A stretch of DNA of 58,494 nucleotides from an uncultured Clostridium sp. (GCA_947427035.1 CANEGK010000009.1:1-58494); one strand, 5' to 3'; shown: positions 42,878-51,865, numbered from the stretch's first letter. The notes: generated by a model not told the origin, from the letters alone. Numbers and translations are program-made.

Positions 42878-43921
42878 TTACCGGATATATGCTTCGAGCA
42901 GATCGTAGGTGTTTTCCAGCCCCTTGACATTGGTGCGCTCGTACCCGTGCGTCGTCAAAACACCCGGCCCGACGACAGTGGCGCGCACATCGCGGCCCGA
43001 AGCCAGAACACCCGTGACATCGGAGCCGTAATGCGGATAGTAAATATCAACGGCGTAGTCGATACCGTTTTTGTCACCCGTCTCGCACAGCTGCGAAATC
43101 AGGCGGTAATCATAGGCCCAGCGGGCGTCGTGCGCGCAGATGCACGCTTTGTGTTCGCTGGAATACTGCCCGGGGGCGACGCAGCCGATGTCGAGCGCGA
43201 TAAACTCGGTGATATCCTCGGGCAGGCCATAGGCGGCCCCCATGCCTATTTCTTCTGTAACCGAGATATGCACCCAGGTATGGCGGCGCGGCGCCAGCTT
43301 TTTTTCAGCCGCCGTCTTGGCCATAGCCATCAGCACGGCGACGCAGGCCTTGTCGTCCAGGAACCGGCTTTTGATATAGCCGTCGTCTGCAAGAGTGAAG
43401 TTGGGCTCCAGCGCGACAATGTCGCCGCAGCGGATGCCGAGCGCCAGCGTCTCGGCCTCGGTTGTAACCGCCTTGTCGAGCACGATGACCAGGTTTTTGT
43501 CATAGCCGCCCGCCGTCTCTTTGCCGAAATCTTCAATAGGGTTTACATGGATGCTGGAGCTTTTGCGCCGCACCGTGCCGGTATAGACCTTTCCGCTGCG
43601 CGTGTATACGCGCACATTGGCCAGGTCTGCGTATTCGTGCCGCAGGCCGCCAACCGTCACGACCTGTAAAGTGCCGTCGGCCAGAATGCGGCGCACCATC
43701 AGCCCGATGTCGTCGGCATGGGCCGACAGTACGATGCCGTCGCCCTCGCCGCCCAGATCAATGAGAAGCCCGCCCCGGTTGAAGGTTTTCACGGCGTAGC
43801 CCATCTTCTCAAACTCGCCCTTGATGTACGCTTCGACGGCGTAGCAAAAGCCGCTCGTACTATCGATGCCCATCAGCTTTTCCAACTGCGCAAGCATATA
43901 CTGCTGAAGCTCCTGATTCAT
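42878..43921 (-). CDS. M42 family aminopeptidase (FrvX/glutamyl aminopeptidase type)
   Basis: The 347-residue product is a dinuclear-metal M42 peptidase: first His in LSAHADDIGLMV, bridging Asp in RFLDDKACV, catalytic Glu pair in SVTEEIGMGAAYG, then EFIALDIGC and a closing GPGVLTTHGYERT with the last metal His. It trims N-terminal residues from peptides in the cytoplasm. ATG at 43921 is supported by GAGGGAAAAAG upstream; the open frame extends further but overlaps the previous gene. It is 28 bp after the D-aminoacylase gene and 12 bp before the PLP gene. Confidence 0.94.
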   Translation of the reverse strand: MNQELQQYMLAQLEKLMGIDSTSGFCYAVEAYIKGEFEKMGYAVKTFNRGGLLIDLGGEGDGIVLSAHADDIGLMVRRILADGTLQVVTVGGLRHEYADLANVRVYTRSGKVYTGTVRRKSSSIHVNPIEDFGKETAGGYDKNLVIVLDKAVTTEAETLALGIRCGDIVALEPNFTLADDGYIKSRFLDDKACVAVLMAMAKTAAEKKLAPRRHTWVHISVTEEIGMGAAYGLPEDITEFIALDIGCVAPGQYSSEHKACICAHDARWAYDYRLISQLCETGDKNGIDYAVDIYYPHYGSDVTGVLASGRDVRATVVGPGVLTTHGYERTNVKGLENTYDLLEAYIR

Positions 43922-43949
43922 GCTTTTTCCCTCTTTTTTGTCTGTATTC

Positions 43950-45536
43950 TCACTGCCGGATGACTTCGCCGCTGGCGGCGTCCGCGTGAACGCCGTCGCC
44001 GTCAAGCACCGTCTTGCCGTTGACAATGACGCGCGTGATGCCCTTTGCAAACTGGCGCGGATGAATGAAATCGCCCACATCGGTGATCGTTTCAGGGTCA
44101 AAAATGACGATATCCGCCTTTTTGCCCGGCTGTAAAGCGCCGCGCCCGCTCATCTGCATGGCCTCGGCCGGCTTGCCCGTCATCTTATAAATGGCCTGCT
44201 CCAACGTAAACAGCTTCTCTTCGCGCACATATTTCCCCAAAACACGCGGGAACGCGCCGTAAACGCGGGGGTGCGGCGTGCCGCCCAGCAGGCCGTCGGT
44301 GCAGATGTTGACCTCGGGGCGCTGCATGATATCTTTGACGCACTCTTCCGAGCCGTAAAACTCGACCATGCCGACCTTGTTGTCCTCTTCAAGCAGCAGA
44401 TCCATCATGGCGTCGAGCGGGTCAACGCCGCGGATCGCGCCGATTTCCACAATGGTTTTGCCGACGCAGTACTGGTTCTTTTCGCTTTCAACACTGGTGA
44501 CCATAATGCCGTCCTGCGTGCAGAAGCCGACAAAGTTGTCCCATTCGGTGTCGTCGTACAGAATGTCGTGCTTGATTTTTTCACGCGTCTCCGGGTCGCG
44601 CAGCCGCTTGAGCATTTCGCCCGCGCCGCCGACGTGCGCCCACGGGGGGATACAGCCGGCCAGCATGGTGCTGCCCGCGCCGTAGGGGTATTGGTCGCAG
44701 CTGACTTTGATGCCGGCCTTTTGCAGCTCTTCCAGCATGGCAAAGGCCGCCGTGCGCTTGGGCTCGTTTTTGCGGCCGCCCATTTTAAAATGCGAGATAT
44801 GCAGGCGCACGCCGCTGGCCATGACGATTTTTTTCAGCTCTTCCATCGACTCCAGAATGCGGTCGCCCTCAAAGCGCTGGTGTACGACAAAGACCTTGTC
44901 GTATTCGTGCACCACTTTGCACAGGCGGATCATCTCTTCGGTGGCGGCGTAGACACAGGGGATGTAAATAAGCCCGGACGACATGCCGATGGCCCCGGCC
45001 TCCAGCTCGCGGCGCAGCACCTTTTCCATGGCGCAGATCTGCTCTTCCGTCGCCTGCTCGCCCGAATAACCCATGACTTCGAGCCTGATATTGCCGTGCG
45101 GCGCAAGCCACGCGTGGTTCTGGCAGGGCCTGTTTGCCTCAAGCGCAGCAAAATACTCGCGCGTCGTCGGGTAGTTCCAGCTGATATCGTCGCTGTCTCC
45201 CTCCAGCCCGCCGATATTCTGCCGCCACGCCGTCACATACTGCAAAGGCAGCGGCGCCATGGAAATGCCGTCCTGCCCGAGCACGTCAGTGGTAATTCCC
45301 TGGTATATTTTGGGCTCAATCGCGCTTTCGCACAAAGCGAACAAGTCCGAATGGCTGTGCGTATCTATAAAGCCCGGGCAGACGACCTGCCCGCCCGCGT
45401 CGATTTCACAGTCAAAACTCCCGTCAATGTGCGGGGCGGTGGCCAGGATGCGATCGTTTTCAAAGGCGACTTCACCGGCAAAGCGGGGCGCACCCGTTCC
45501 GTCAATAACAGTGGCATTGCGAATAATTGTTTTCAC
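43950..45536 (-). CDS. D-aminoacylase / N-acyl-D-amino-acid deacylase family amidohydrolase
   Basis: The product is about 528 residues: small beta domain, then an amidohydrolase barrel with HxH in DTHSHSD and later metal-site His in LHISHFKMGG, closing in the composite beta domain (GALQPGKKADIVIFD). It matches the N-acyl-D-amino-acid deacylase family, which frees D-amino acids from N-acyl forms or from D-containing dipeptides. GTG at 45536 is preferred because AAGGAG is about 8 bp upstream; GTG at 45545 overlaps that site. It heads an operon with the M42 peptidase and PLP enzyme genes; a TATAAT-like -10 is at 45567-45572. Confidence 0.92.
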   Translation of the reverse strand: MKTIIRNATVIDGTGAPRFAGEVAFENDRILATAPHIDGSFDCEIDAGGQVVCPGFIDTHSHSDLFALCESAIEPKIYQGITTDVLGQDGISMAPLPLQYVTAWRQNIGGLEGDSDDISWNYPTTREYFAALEANRPCQNHAWLAPHGNIRLEVMGYSGEQATEEQICAMEKVLRRELEAGAIGMSSGLIYIPCVYAATEEMIRLCKVVHEYDKVFVVHQRFEGDRILESMEELKKIVMASGVRLHISHFKMGGRKNEPKRTAAFAMLEELQKAGIKVSCDQYPYGAGSTMLAGCIPPWAHVGGAGEMLKRLRDPETREKIKHDILYDDTEWDNFVGFCTQDGIMVTSVESEKNQYCVGKTIVEIGAIRGVDPLDAMMDLLLEEDNKVGMVEFYGSEECVKDIMQRPEVNICTDGLLGGTPHPRVYGAFPRVLGKYVREEKLFTLEQAIYKMTGKPAEAMQMSGRGALQPGKKADIVIFDPETITDVGDFIHPRQFAKGITRVIVNGKTVLDGDGVHADAASGEVIRQ

Positions 45537-45687
45537 GCTCTTCACTCCTTAGTTTGGCATATTATCATTATAGCACAGCCGTATGTGCTTTTTCTTTGGG
45601 AGCATTCGCAAAATTTCGGGCCTTCTTTTTGTCCAATCACCACAATACCAAAAGGCGCACCGGTATGTGGGGCTGTACAAAATAAAA

Positions 45688-45714
45688 ATAAGACATGTCC
45701 AAGACATGTCTTAT
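45688..45714 (-). terminator. Terminator of tRNA-Thr
   Basis: A perfect 12-bp stem ATAAGACATGTC/GACATGTCTTAT, then TTTTATTTT on the minus strand, starting two bases past the encoded CCA. Confidence 0.92.
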
Positions 45715-45716
45715 TC

Positions 45717-45792
45717 TGGAGCTGGTGATGTGACTCGAACACACGACCTGCTGATTACGAATCAGCTGCTCTACCGACTGAGCTACACCAGC
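45717..45792 (-). tRNA. tRNA-Thr (anticodon CGT)
   Basis: A 76-nt cloverleaf on the minus strand with acceptor GCTGGTG/CACCAGC, D-loop AGTCGGTAGAG, anticodon loop TTCGTAA (CGT, Thr), T-arm with TTCGAGT, discriminator T and encoded CCA. Confidence 0.96.
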
Positions 45793-45860
45793 TTATTCTC
45801 TTTTCCGTAAACCGGCTCCCCATATTCAGCCAAGTGCTTTTCTCCATGGAAAGCTTTACT

Positions 45861-45889
45861 ATAATACTATATCTCGCGCCCATTGTCAA
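45861..45889 (-). promoter_or_regulatory. tRNA-Thr promoter
   Basis: On the minus strand, TTGACA (45884-45889), a 17-bp spacer and TATTAT (45861-45866), about 70 bp before the mature 5' end. Confidence 0.85.
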
Positions 45890-45933
45890 GAGGCTTTGCC
45901 CCCCGACAGCTGTTTTTCAGCCGCCGGGGCCGC

Positions 45934-46626
45934 TTATTTTCCTTTGGCCCCCGCCGCCGCTTTGGTTTTGCGCAGCATCCAGATGGCGTTCAGTGTTTCC
46001 GCCACACTTTCATTGGGCTTTGCCTCCACGTCAAAATGGCACAGCTGGAAGCACAGCTGCATCGCCGGACCGTTGAGCAGGACAAGGATGACGGTGCCGA
46101 TGCCCACAGTGCCGCCCAACAGCCAGCCGACAAGCAGAACAATGGCTTCGATGATCATACGGCAGACGCCGACCGAACAGGGCAGGCGCCGTGTGACGGC
46201 AACCATCAGCGAATCGCGCGGGCCCGCGCCCATCTTGGGAGACATATAAAGATACATGCCGTACGCCATAGGCGGAAAGGAGAGCACCAGCAGCAAGAGG
46301 CCCATCGGCAGGCTTTGCGCCGTCGGAATCAGCCCCAGACGTGCATTGCACGCGCTGATGACGTCCATAAACACGCCGATAAAAACAAGGTTGATCAGCG
46401 TCCCCAGGCCGATTCGTTCACGGGCGAGCAAATCGACAACCAAGACACACACGCCCACCCCGATACTCATCTGTCCCATGGTCATGGATGTGACGGCAGC
46501 AAGCCCCTGGTGCAAAACATCCCACGGTGCAATGCCCAATCCCGCCTGACAGGTCAGGACAACGCCGAGCGATATCAGGAAAAGGCCCGCCATCAGTTTT
46601 ACAAAGCGCATTGCCATCGCTTTCAC
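45934..46626 (-). CDS. YczE/YitT-type membrane protein (DUF6198-like)
   Basis: A 230-residue protein with about five helices. The sequence has family features FLISLGVVLTCQAGLGIAPWDVLHQGL, MGAGPRDSLMVAV and a final GPAMQLCFQL. YczE-like proteins are integral membrane proteins of unknown transport or accessory function. GTG at 46626 has GGAGGGG five bases upstream; an ATG at 46617 is an alternative. It lies between two tRNA genes on the same strand. Confidence 0.85.
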   Translation of the reverse strand: MKAMAMRFVKLMAGLFLISLGVVLTCQAGLGIAPWDVLHQGLAAVTSMTMGQMSIGVGVCVLVVDLLARERIGLGTLINLVFIGVFMDVISACNARLGLIPTAQSLPMGLLLLVLSFPPMAYGMYLYMSPKMGAGPRDSLMVAVTRRLPCSVGVCRMIIEAIVLLVGWLLGGTVGIGTVILVLLNGPAMQLCFQLCHFDVEAKPNESVAETLNAIWMLRKTKAAAGAKGK

Positions 46627-46686
46627 TCAAACCCCTCCATCCGCTCTCCCGCAGCTTTTCCGGCAGATATTTTTATTTGTATGAAG

Positions 46687-46714
46687 AAAGCCGCCGATTT
46701 TTGTCGGCGGCTTT
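46687..46714 (-). terminator. Hairpin after tRNA-Pro
   Basis: An 11-bp stem AAAGCCGCCGA/TCGGCGGCTTT with a 6-nt loop, just past the encoded CCA of tRNA-Pro. Confidence 0.8.
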
Positions 46715-46719
46715 CCGCA

Positions 46720-46796
46720 TGGTCGGAGTGTCGGGACTTGAACCCGAGGCCTCTTGGTCCCGAACCAAGCGCGATACCAAACTTCGCCACACCCCG
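46720..46796 (-). tRNA. tRNA-Pro (anticodon CGG)
   Basis: A 77-nt cloverleaf on the minus strand with acceptor CGGGGTG/CACTCCG (one G-T pair), anticodon loop TTCGGGA (CGG, Pro), T-arm GTTCAAGTC, discriminator A and encoded CCA. Confidence 0.96.
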
Positions 46797-46820
46797 ATAT
46801 CAGGTTTTACCTGCCAGAAT

Positions 46821-46849
46821 ATTATATGTTTTTTTAGAAAGTTTGTCAA
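46821..46849 (-). promoter_or_regulatory. tRNA-Pro promoter
   Basis: TTGACA (46844-46849), a 17-bp spacer and TATAAT (46821-46826) on the minus strand: a perfect consensus promoter. Confidence 0.93.
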
Positions 46850-46857
46850 GAAAAATC

Positions 46858-47241
46858 TTACTCCGGCAGGACAAAGCCCTTACGGGCAACAAAGTCCTTC
46901 AATCTGTCGAAGCTTTCCTGGCTGATGACGTGCTCGACGCGGCAGGCATCGGCCACAGCAATGTCGGGGCTGACGCCAATGCCTTTCAGACAGCGGGACA
47001 GGAACTGATGGCGCTCATACAGGGAAGAGGCTATACGCAGGCCCTTTTCCGTCAGCTGAATGCTGCCAAAGGCGTCGACCGTGATAGCGCCATCCTGCTT
47101 GAGCACTGACATGGCGCGGCTGATGCTCGGCTTGGAAAACCCAAGGGCGTTGGCAACATCGATCGATCGAACGGTTCCTTTTTCCTGCTGGAGAATATAA
47201 ATGGTTTCCAGATAGTTTTCCCCGGATTCTTTAATCGGCAT
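46858..47241 (-). CDS. DtxR/MntR-family metal-dependent regulator
   Basis: A 127-residue protein with an N-terminal winged helix (NYLETIYILQQEKGTVRSIDVANALGFSKPSISR) and a metal-binding dimerisation domain (SSLYERHQFLSRCL, then DACRVEHVIS with candidate metal ligands Asp, Cys, Glu, His). It lacks the SH3-like third domain. ATG at 47241 is preceded by AGGAGG. This short type is common near feo genes in Clostridia and controls iron or manganese uptake, so the feo operators at 6.5-7.2 kb are plausible targets. A perfect palindrome at its own promoter suggests autoregulation, but its sequence differs from the feo sites. Confidence 0.9.
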   Translation of the reverse strand: MPIKESGENYLETIYILQQEKGTVRSIDVANALGFSKPSISRAMSVLKQDGAITVDAFGSIQLTEKGLRIASSLYERHQFLSRCLKGIGVSPDIAVADACRVEHVISQESFDRLKDFVARKGFVLPE

Positions 47242-47266
47242 TGTAAAGACCTCCTGCCCGATAAAA

Positions 47267-47298
47267 AACCTTATGGGGGCAGTATCCCCCATAAGGTT
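47267..47298. promoter_or_regulatory. Perfect palindrome across the regulator's start site
   Basis: 13-bp arms (AACCTTATGGGGG and CCCCCATAAGGTT) with a 6-bp centre, abutting the -10 box. The predicted start site lies inside the first arm, so it acts as a DNA operator rather than a complete RNA terminator. Confidence 0.75.
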
Positions 47299-47327
47299 AT
47301 TATACCATAGCCGCAGCAGAAAGCAAA
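47299..47327 (-). promoter_or_regulatory. Promoter of the DtxR-family gene
   Basis: TATAAT (47299-47304) with a weak TTTGCT (47322-47327) 17 bp upstream on the minus strand. Confidence 0.75.
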
Positions 47328-47353
47328 GTCTTTATGCCGACCTTTGATCGCTG

Positions 47354-49351
47354 CTATTTTGCATTTGACACCGGCTTGACAAGCCCGGCACGGTTGAGAA
47401 TCCGCAGGTACTGGCCGATGTATTCACGGTCGCCCGAGCCGCATTCCCACAAGGCGCGGTCCGCTATCTCCTCGAAATTGAAGAGGCCGCACGTCCAGTA
47501 GTTGACATAGGATTCCAGCGTATGGTTTTCCCTGTGCTGACGGATGAGCTCTTCAGAACCCGATTCTTCAAACAGTTTGTCAATGCGCGCGGCATCAGGG
47601 TCACCCAAAAAGGTGCGAACGAGCTTGGGCAAATCAGAAGCGGCCTTTGAAACCGCTTCGTCACGGTGCAGCCCGGCCAGAGCCAACGCCCTGCGCAGCG
47701 CCTGCTCCTTCAAAGCCTCCAGCTTGACGCGCTCGTCAGCCAGAAGGGCCTGCGCCGTGGCCGAAAGCTCGCCGGGGAACAGGCGTCGCAAATCCCCCAG
47801 CGCGCGTGCAGCGGCTTCTTCCGTCAGGTTCAGGCGCAGTTCGAGCGCGCGGGCCGGTTCGTTTTTGGCGCGCCAGAGGTCGGTTTCACGCCGCAGCGCA
47901 GCGACATAGCTTTCACATGCGCGGGCCAGCAGCGGGTCAAGATCGCTCTCGCGCATATTGGCCAGCGTCCAAATGATATCGCCGGCGATAAGAGCGGTCT
48001 TGGTCACCAGCGTCGGGTCAATGCGCTCGACCGTGTCGCCGCTGGTGTGGTAAAAGAGATCCGGCCACTGGGTAAAGCTGACGCAGGGGACGCCGATCAG
48101 CGGGTCGCTGAAGATTTGGTGATCGCTTCCCGAGCCAAAGCGGCGGACAGCGTAGTGGTGCATCCCGACCTTTTCCGTATCGGAGAAAACAGCGGGGTGA
48201 TCGCTCGACGCCTCGTCAAGGGCCAGACAGGCCAGGTCGTTGACGAGTGAAGCCGACGCCTCTGGCGTGCGGAAAATGATGACCGGGCCGGCCGTGGCGC
48301 CCTGCCTGGCGCCGACCATGTCGAGGTTAACGCCGGCGATCAGCTTTTTGCGGCCCCCTTCGCCCAGCGTATGCAAATACGCGTTGGATCCGAGCATTTC
48401 GGGTACAAGCAGCATACGAATGGTGCGGCGCGGCTTGGGCAGGCGGCCGGCGGCAATCAGCTCGTTCAGCGCGCGCATCAGCTCCAGTGAAGCGGCGCAG
48501 CCCGAAGCATTGTCGTTGGCGCACGCCTGCGGGTGGCACAGATGCGCTGTCAGGATGATGCATTCGTCGGTTTCGCCGGGGATGGTGCACAGCACGTTTT
48601 CCAGCGCGCCGGGATAGAACTCGACGTCGATGAAGCCTTTGGCGCGCGGGCAGGCCGGCTTCTGCGGGTCCTTTTCATGCGCGGCCGCCATATCGGCACA
48701 CAGCTTACGCAGCCTGTCACCCTGGCGCGGCGTCAAAACAAAGGCAAAGCCGTGAACTTCTTTTTCGTTGATGTCGTTGAAGGGGAAGGAGTGATAGGTC
48801 CGGCAGTCATACAGTTCCTGACGCGAGCGGATACCTTCGTCGTGCTGTACGCGGTCAGTGATGACGCCGGCCGCCTGTTTTTCTTCAAACATCCAGCGCA
48901 GCCCGTCGCGGGTAAAGGTATCCATCAGCACCAGCTTTCCGGCCAGGTCAAGCCCGGCGCAGCTTTCACGCGTAGCGCCGAACGGCAGGCACACAATATC
49001 CAGCCCTTCAGCGCGGAAATCGGCCGGCGCGCTGCGCTGCGAAATGCACATGGCGTCGGCAGCGAAGTCGCACAATACTTCAAAATGCGGTTCGCACAGT
49101 TCAAGCCGCGCTCCCTTACAGCTCCATTCGCGCATGGCGCAGTCTTCCAGATAACGCTGCTCGCCGTCGGCCGCATAAGAGAGAATGCGGCACTCCACCC
49201 CGGCCGCCTGCATGGCGCCCTGGCAGTATTCGGCGGCTTCGCGGTACCCGGGCGAAGCCTGAATTCGGTGGTGCAGCGTGATATGACGCACATACTCCAT
49301 AGCGCGCTGGGGCGAGAGCACCTGTTTAAGCAGGTCGTTGATTTCTTTCAT
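47354..49351 (-). CDS. M28-type peptidase with DUF4910-like core
   Basis: A 665-residue protein. Residues about 100-200 look like a PA-type insert (GLDLAGKLVLMDT). The peptidase core starts near 250: TAHLCHPQACANDNASG supplies metal ligands (His270 or His273, Asp280), followed by LVPEMLGS (Glu318), GVNLDMVG (Asp344) and GSGSDHQIF (His). The C-terminal third is helical and may be a dimerisation or regulatory region. It should be a cytoplasmic aminopeptidase, as no signal peptide is present. It is 25 bp after the sulP gene and may be co-transcribed with it. Confidence 0.88.
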   Translation of the reverse strand: MKEINDLLKQVLSPQRAMEYVRHITLHHRIQASPGYREAAEYCQGAMQAAGVECRILSYAADGEQRYLEDCAMREWSCKGARLELCEPHFEVLCDFAADAMCISQRSAPADFRAEGLDIVCLPFGATRESCAGLDLAGKLVLMDTFTRDGLRWMFEEKQAAGVITDRVQHDEGIRSRQELYDCRTYHSFPFNDINEKEVHGFAFVLTPRQGDRLRKLCADMAAAHEKDPQKPACPRAKGFIDVEFYPGALENVLCTIPGETDECIILTAHLCHPQACANDNASGCAASLELMRALNELIAAGRLPKPRRTIRMLLVPEMLGSNAYLHTLGEGGRKKLIAGVNLDMVGARQGATAGPVIIFRTPEASASLVNDLACLALDEASSDHPAVFSDTEKVGMHHYAVRRFGSGSDHQIFSDPLIGVPCVSFTQWPDLFYHTSGDTVERIDPTLVTKTALIAGDIIWTLANMRESDLDPLLARACESYVAALRRETDLWRAKNEPARALELRLNLTEEAAARALGDLRRLFPGELSATAQALLADERVKLEALKEQALRRALALAGLHRDEAVSKAASDLPKLVRTFLGDPDAARIDKLFEESGSEELIRQHRENHTLESYVNYWTCGLFNFEEIADRALWECGSGDREYIGQYLRILNRAGLVKPVSNAK

Positions 49352-49376
49352 AGCAATAACTCCTTTCTATCGCCCG

Positions 49377-51023
49377 TCAATTTGTATACGCTAAAGGGCG
49401 AAGTTCATGTAGGACACGGTCAACGCTCCAGTAAAAATTGTTTTCACCTACCAAATCGACGATGCCGCTGCGGCGCATCATTTCCATAGCTGCGGGCGTC
49501 ACGCCGCACAGCGCAACGTCGACGCCGCCGCCGCGCAGCGCTTTCAGATGCTCTAAAAGCTCCTGCGCACCTGAAATATCAAGGTGCGAGACGCCGCGCA
49601 GTGAAAAGAGCACGGTGTCAGCTCCGGCGATCCGCTCGGGCAGGTTTTCCATCGACCGGCAGTTGGCAAAAAGGATGGGACCGCTGATGTAGACGACGCG
49701 GGTTTTTTCATAGCGGCGGCACAGCGCGATGTCACCGTCAATGCTGGCGCGAACGGGGTCGACGTCTTCGACGTTGATCTCCAGCTGCGACAGGCGGGCG
49801 AGCAGCAGCACCAGCGCGATGAAAATGCCGAGAGCGATGGCGACGGTCAAATCAAAAATAATGGTGGCCAGCATGGTGGCCAGGAATTTGAGGATACCGC
49901 CTTTGAAGCGGTGCGAAAAGATGTAGCGGATGGACTCCCACTCGTTCATCCGCCACGCCGTCACCATCAAAACGCCGGCCAGCGCCGACAGCGGAATGCG
50001 CGACATGACGGGCGCCAGCAGGAACATCGAAAGCAAAAGCCCCACCGAATGCACCATGCCGGCGACACGGGTGCGCGCGCCCGATTTAATGGCGACGCTG
50101 GTGCGGGCGATAGCCGCCGTGGCGGGAATTCCGCCGAAAAAGGGAATGACCATGTTTCCGATCCCCTGGGCAATCAGCTCCTGATCGGCGTTGAGACGCA
50201 CGCCGGTCATGCGCCCCGCGCTGGCCCCGCACAGCAGGCTTTCAATCATACCGAGCATGGCGATGGAAAAGGCGGGGGACAAAAGCGGCAGCAGTGCTTG
50301 GGACGACAGGGATGACAAGCTGAGCCGCGCTTCGGGCAAAAGTGTCTGCGGTATGGCGCCCACCTGCGGCACGTCAAGCCCCAGCGCCATCGAAACGGCG
50401 GTGGCAGCAACAATAGCTGCCAGCGAAGCGGGAATGACACGCCCCCACTTTTTAGGGAACAGGACCATGAACAGCACGACGCCAAAGCCGATGGCGACAG
50501 CCGTCCAATTAGGCGAAAAGCCCAATGTGCCGTAGGACAGCAGCTTGCTCACCGCCGTGGAACCCTCGCTGCGCACGCCGAAGAAATTATCGACCTGCCC
50601 CAGCGCGATGATGACGGCAATGCCCGAGGTAAAGCCGGTGATGACCGGCGCCGGAATGAAGGAAACCAGCCGCCCCAGCCGCAAAAGGCCGGCCAGTAGC
50701 AAAATGACGCCGGCCAGCAATGTGGCGGCAAAAACGCCCTGTATGGAATGATGTGCGACAACCGACATCAAAATGGCGGCCATAGCGCCCGTCGGCCCGG
50801 AAATTTGGTAAAACCCGCCCGACAGCGCGCCGATGATCAATCCGGCCAGAATGGCGGTGATAAGCCCGGCGGCCGCGTCGGCGCCCGAGCTGACGCCAAA
50901 GGCCAGAGCCAGCGGCAGCGCAACCGCTGTAACGGTCAGGCCGGCCATCAGGTCTTTGGCAAAAGCCTGCGTGTTATAACCGCGGAATTCGGCCTTCAGG
51001 CCCCGAATATAACTGGAAAGCAT
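49377..51023 (-). CDS. SulP family inorganic anion transporter
   Basis: A 548-residue protein with a membrane core of about 12-14 helices (about 25-420), including the family motif SGPTGAMAAILMSV and VAHHSIQG, then a cytoplasmic STAS domain (about 440-540) with the typical VYISGPILFANC start. SulP transporters carry sulfate, bicarbonate or other anions by proton or sodium coupling; the substrate is not determined by sequence alone. AAGGGG precedes the ATG. Located downstream of rpsR after a terminator. Confidence 0.95.
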   Translation of the reverse strand: MLSSYIRGLKAEFRGYNTQAFAKDLMAGLTVTAVALPLALAFGVSSGADAAAGLITAILAGLIIGALSGGFYQISGPTGAMAAILMSVVAHHSIQGVFAATLLAGVILLLAGLLRLGRLVSFIPAPVITGFTSGIAVIIALGQVDNFFGVRSEGSTAVSKLLSYGTLGFSPNWTAVAIGFGVVLFMVLFPKKWGRVIPASLAAIVAATAVSMALGLDVPQVGAIPQTLLPEARLSLSSLSSQALLPLLSPAFSIAMLGMIESLLCGASAGRMTGVRLNADQELIAQGIGNMVIPFFGGIPATAAIARTSVAIKSGARTRVAGMVHSVGLLLSMFLLAPVMSRIPLSALAGVLMVTAWRMNEWESIRYIFSHRFKGGILKFLATMLATIIFDLTVAIALGIFIALVLLLARLSQLEINVEDVDPVRASIDGDIALCRRYEKTRVVYISGPILFANCRSMENLPERIAGADTVLFSLRGVSHLDISGAQELLEHLKALRGGGVDVALCGVTPAAMEMMRRSGIVDLVGENNFYWSVDRVLHELRPLAYTN

Positions 51024-51101
51024 ATGAACAATTCCCCTTCATCTCTCTTTTCCGTCCTGTATTCCCTCCCGTTTGCCAGGAAAAATTCTCCAAATAAGGC
51101 A

Positions 51102-51123
51102 AAACGCACCCGAAGGTGCGTTT
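51102..51123 (-). terminator. Terminator of rpsF-ssb-rpsR
   Basis: A 9-bp stem with a UUCG tetraloop on the minus strand (AAACGCACC-TTCG-GGTGCGTTT), 12 bp after rpsR. Confidence 0.88.
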
Positions 51124-51134
51124 CAAAGATCAGA

Positions 51135-51389
51135 TTAATCGGCCGTATAGGGCATCAAAGCCACATGCCGGGCGCGCTTAATGGCCTCGGTCAGCTGGCG
51201 CTGGTGCATGGCGCAGGTGCCGGTCATTCTGCGGGGCAGAATCTTGGCGCGGTCAGAGACATACTTGCGCAGCCGGGCCGTGTCCTTATAATCAATGTGC
51301 TCCACCTTGTCGACGCAGAACTGGCACACCTTGCGGCGGCGGCGGTCACGGGCGGGGCGCTCGGGTCTTTCACGGGTCTCGTGTTCCAT
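51135..51389 (-). CDS. rpsR: 30S ribosomal protein S18
   Basis: The 84-residue product is S18: a basic N-terminal tail with a Cys pair (KVCQFCVDK, zinc-binding type), [23 protein letters not shown], and [26 protein letters not shown]. It binds 16S rRNA with S6. It ends the rpsF-ssb-rpsR operon. Confidence 0.98.
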   Translation of the reverse strand: MEHETRERPERPARDRRRRKVCQFCVDKVEHIDYKDTARLRKYVSDRAKILPRRMTGTCAMHQRQLTEAIKRARHVALMPYTAD

Positions 51390-51422
51390 GGTGACGTTCC
51401 TCCTTATCAGAATAGCGGCTGC

Positions 51423-51854
51423 TTAAAAGGGCAGCTCGCCGTCGTCGTCGTTCAGGTCGGTAAAGTCGTTGCCACCGATGGGCGGCAGGTCAAACCCGCC
51501 CGGCATGAGGTTGTCGTTCCGGGGCGGGGCGTCCTTTTTGCTTTCAGCAAAATGCACCTCTTCGGCGACAACTTCGTAGCTGCGGCGCTTCTGGCCCTGC
51601 TTGTCTTCCCAGTTGCGCACCTGAAGCCGGCCGCACACAGCGACCAAAAGCCCCTTGCGGAACCATTTGGAGACAAACTCGGCCGTCGAACTCCACGCGA
51701 CGACGTCAATAAAATCGGTCTGCGGCTGTTCCCCCTGACGGGAAAAGCTGCGGCCGACGGCCAGCGTAAAGCTGGTGACGGCTGTATTGCTCTGCGTCCT
51801 GCGCAGTTCGGGGTCGGCCGTCAGTCGACCCATCAGGATAACCTTGTTCAGCAT
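51423..51854 (-). CDS. ssb: Single-stranded DNA-binding protein
   Basis: A 143-residue SSB: OB-fold (1-105; MLNKVILMGRLTADPELR, TDFIDVVAWSSTAEF), a short linker and the acidic protein-interaction tip DDDGELPF. It coats single-stranded DNA. Located between rpsF and rpsR as in most Firmicutes. Confidence 0.98.
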   Translation of the reverse strand: MLNKVILMGRLTADPELRRTQSNTAVTSFTLAVGRSFSRQGEQPQTDFIDVVAWSSTAEFVSKWFRKGLLVAVCGRLQVRNWEDKQGQKRRSYEVVAEEVHFAESKKDAPPRNDNLMPGGFDLPPIGGNDFTDLNDDDGELPF

Positions 51855-51865
51855 GTGTCCGCCTC

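Noticed and set aside
44271..45728. Antisense 485-codon frame over the D-aminoacylase gene, reaching the tRNA-Thr region
   Set aside because: It shadows a conserved amidohydrolase gene and runs through a tRNA terminator.
47267..47298. Reading the DtxR-gene palindrome as a terminator or attenuator
   Set aside because: Although T-rich sequence follows it on the minus strand, the predicted start site is inside the first arm, so the RNA would lack most of one side of the stem.
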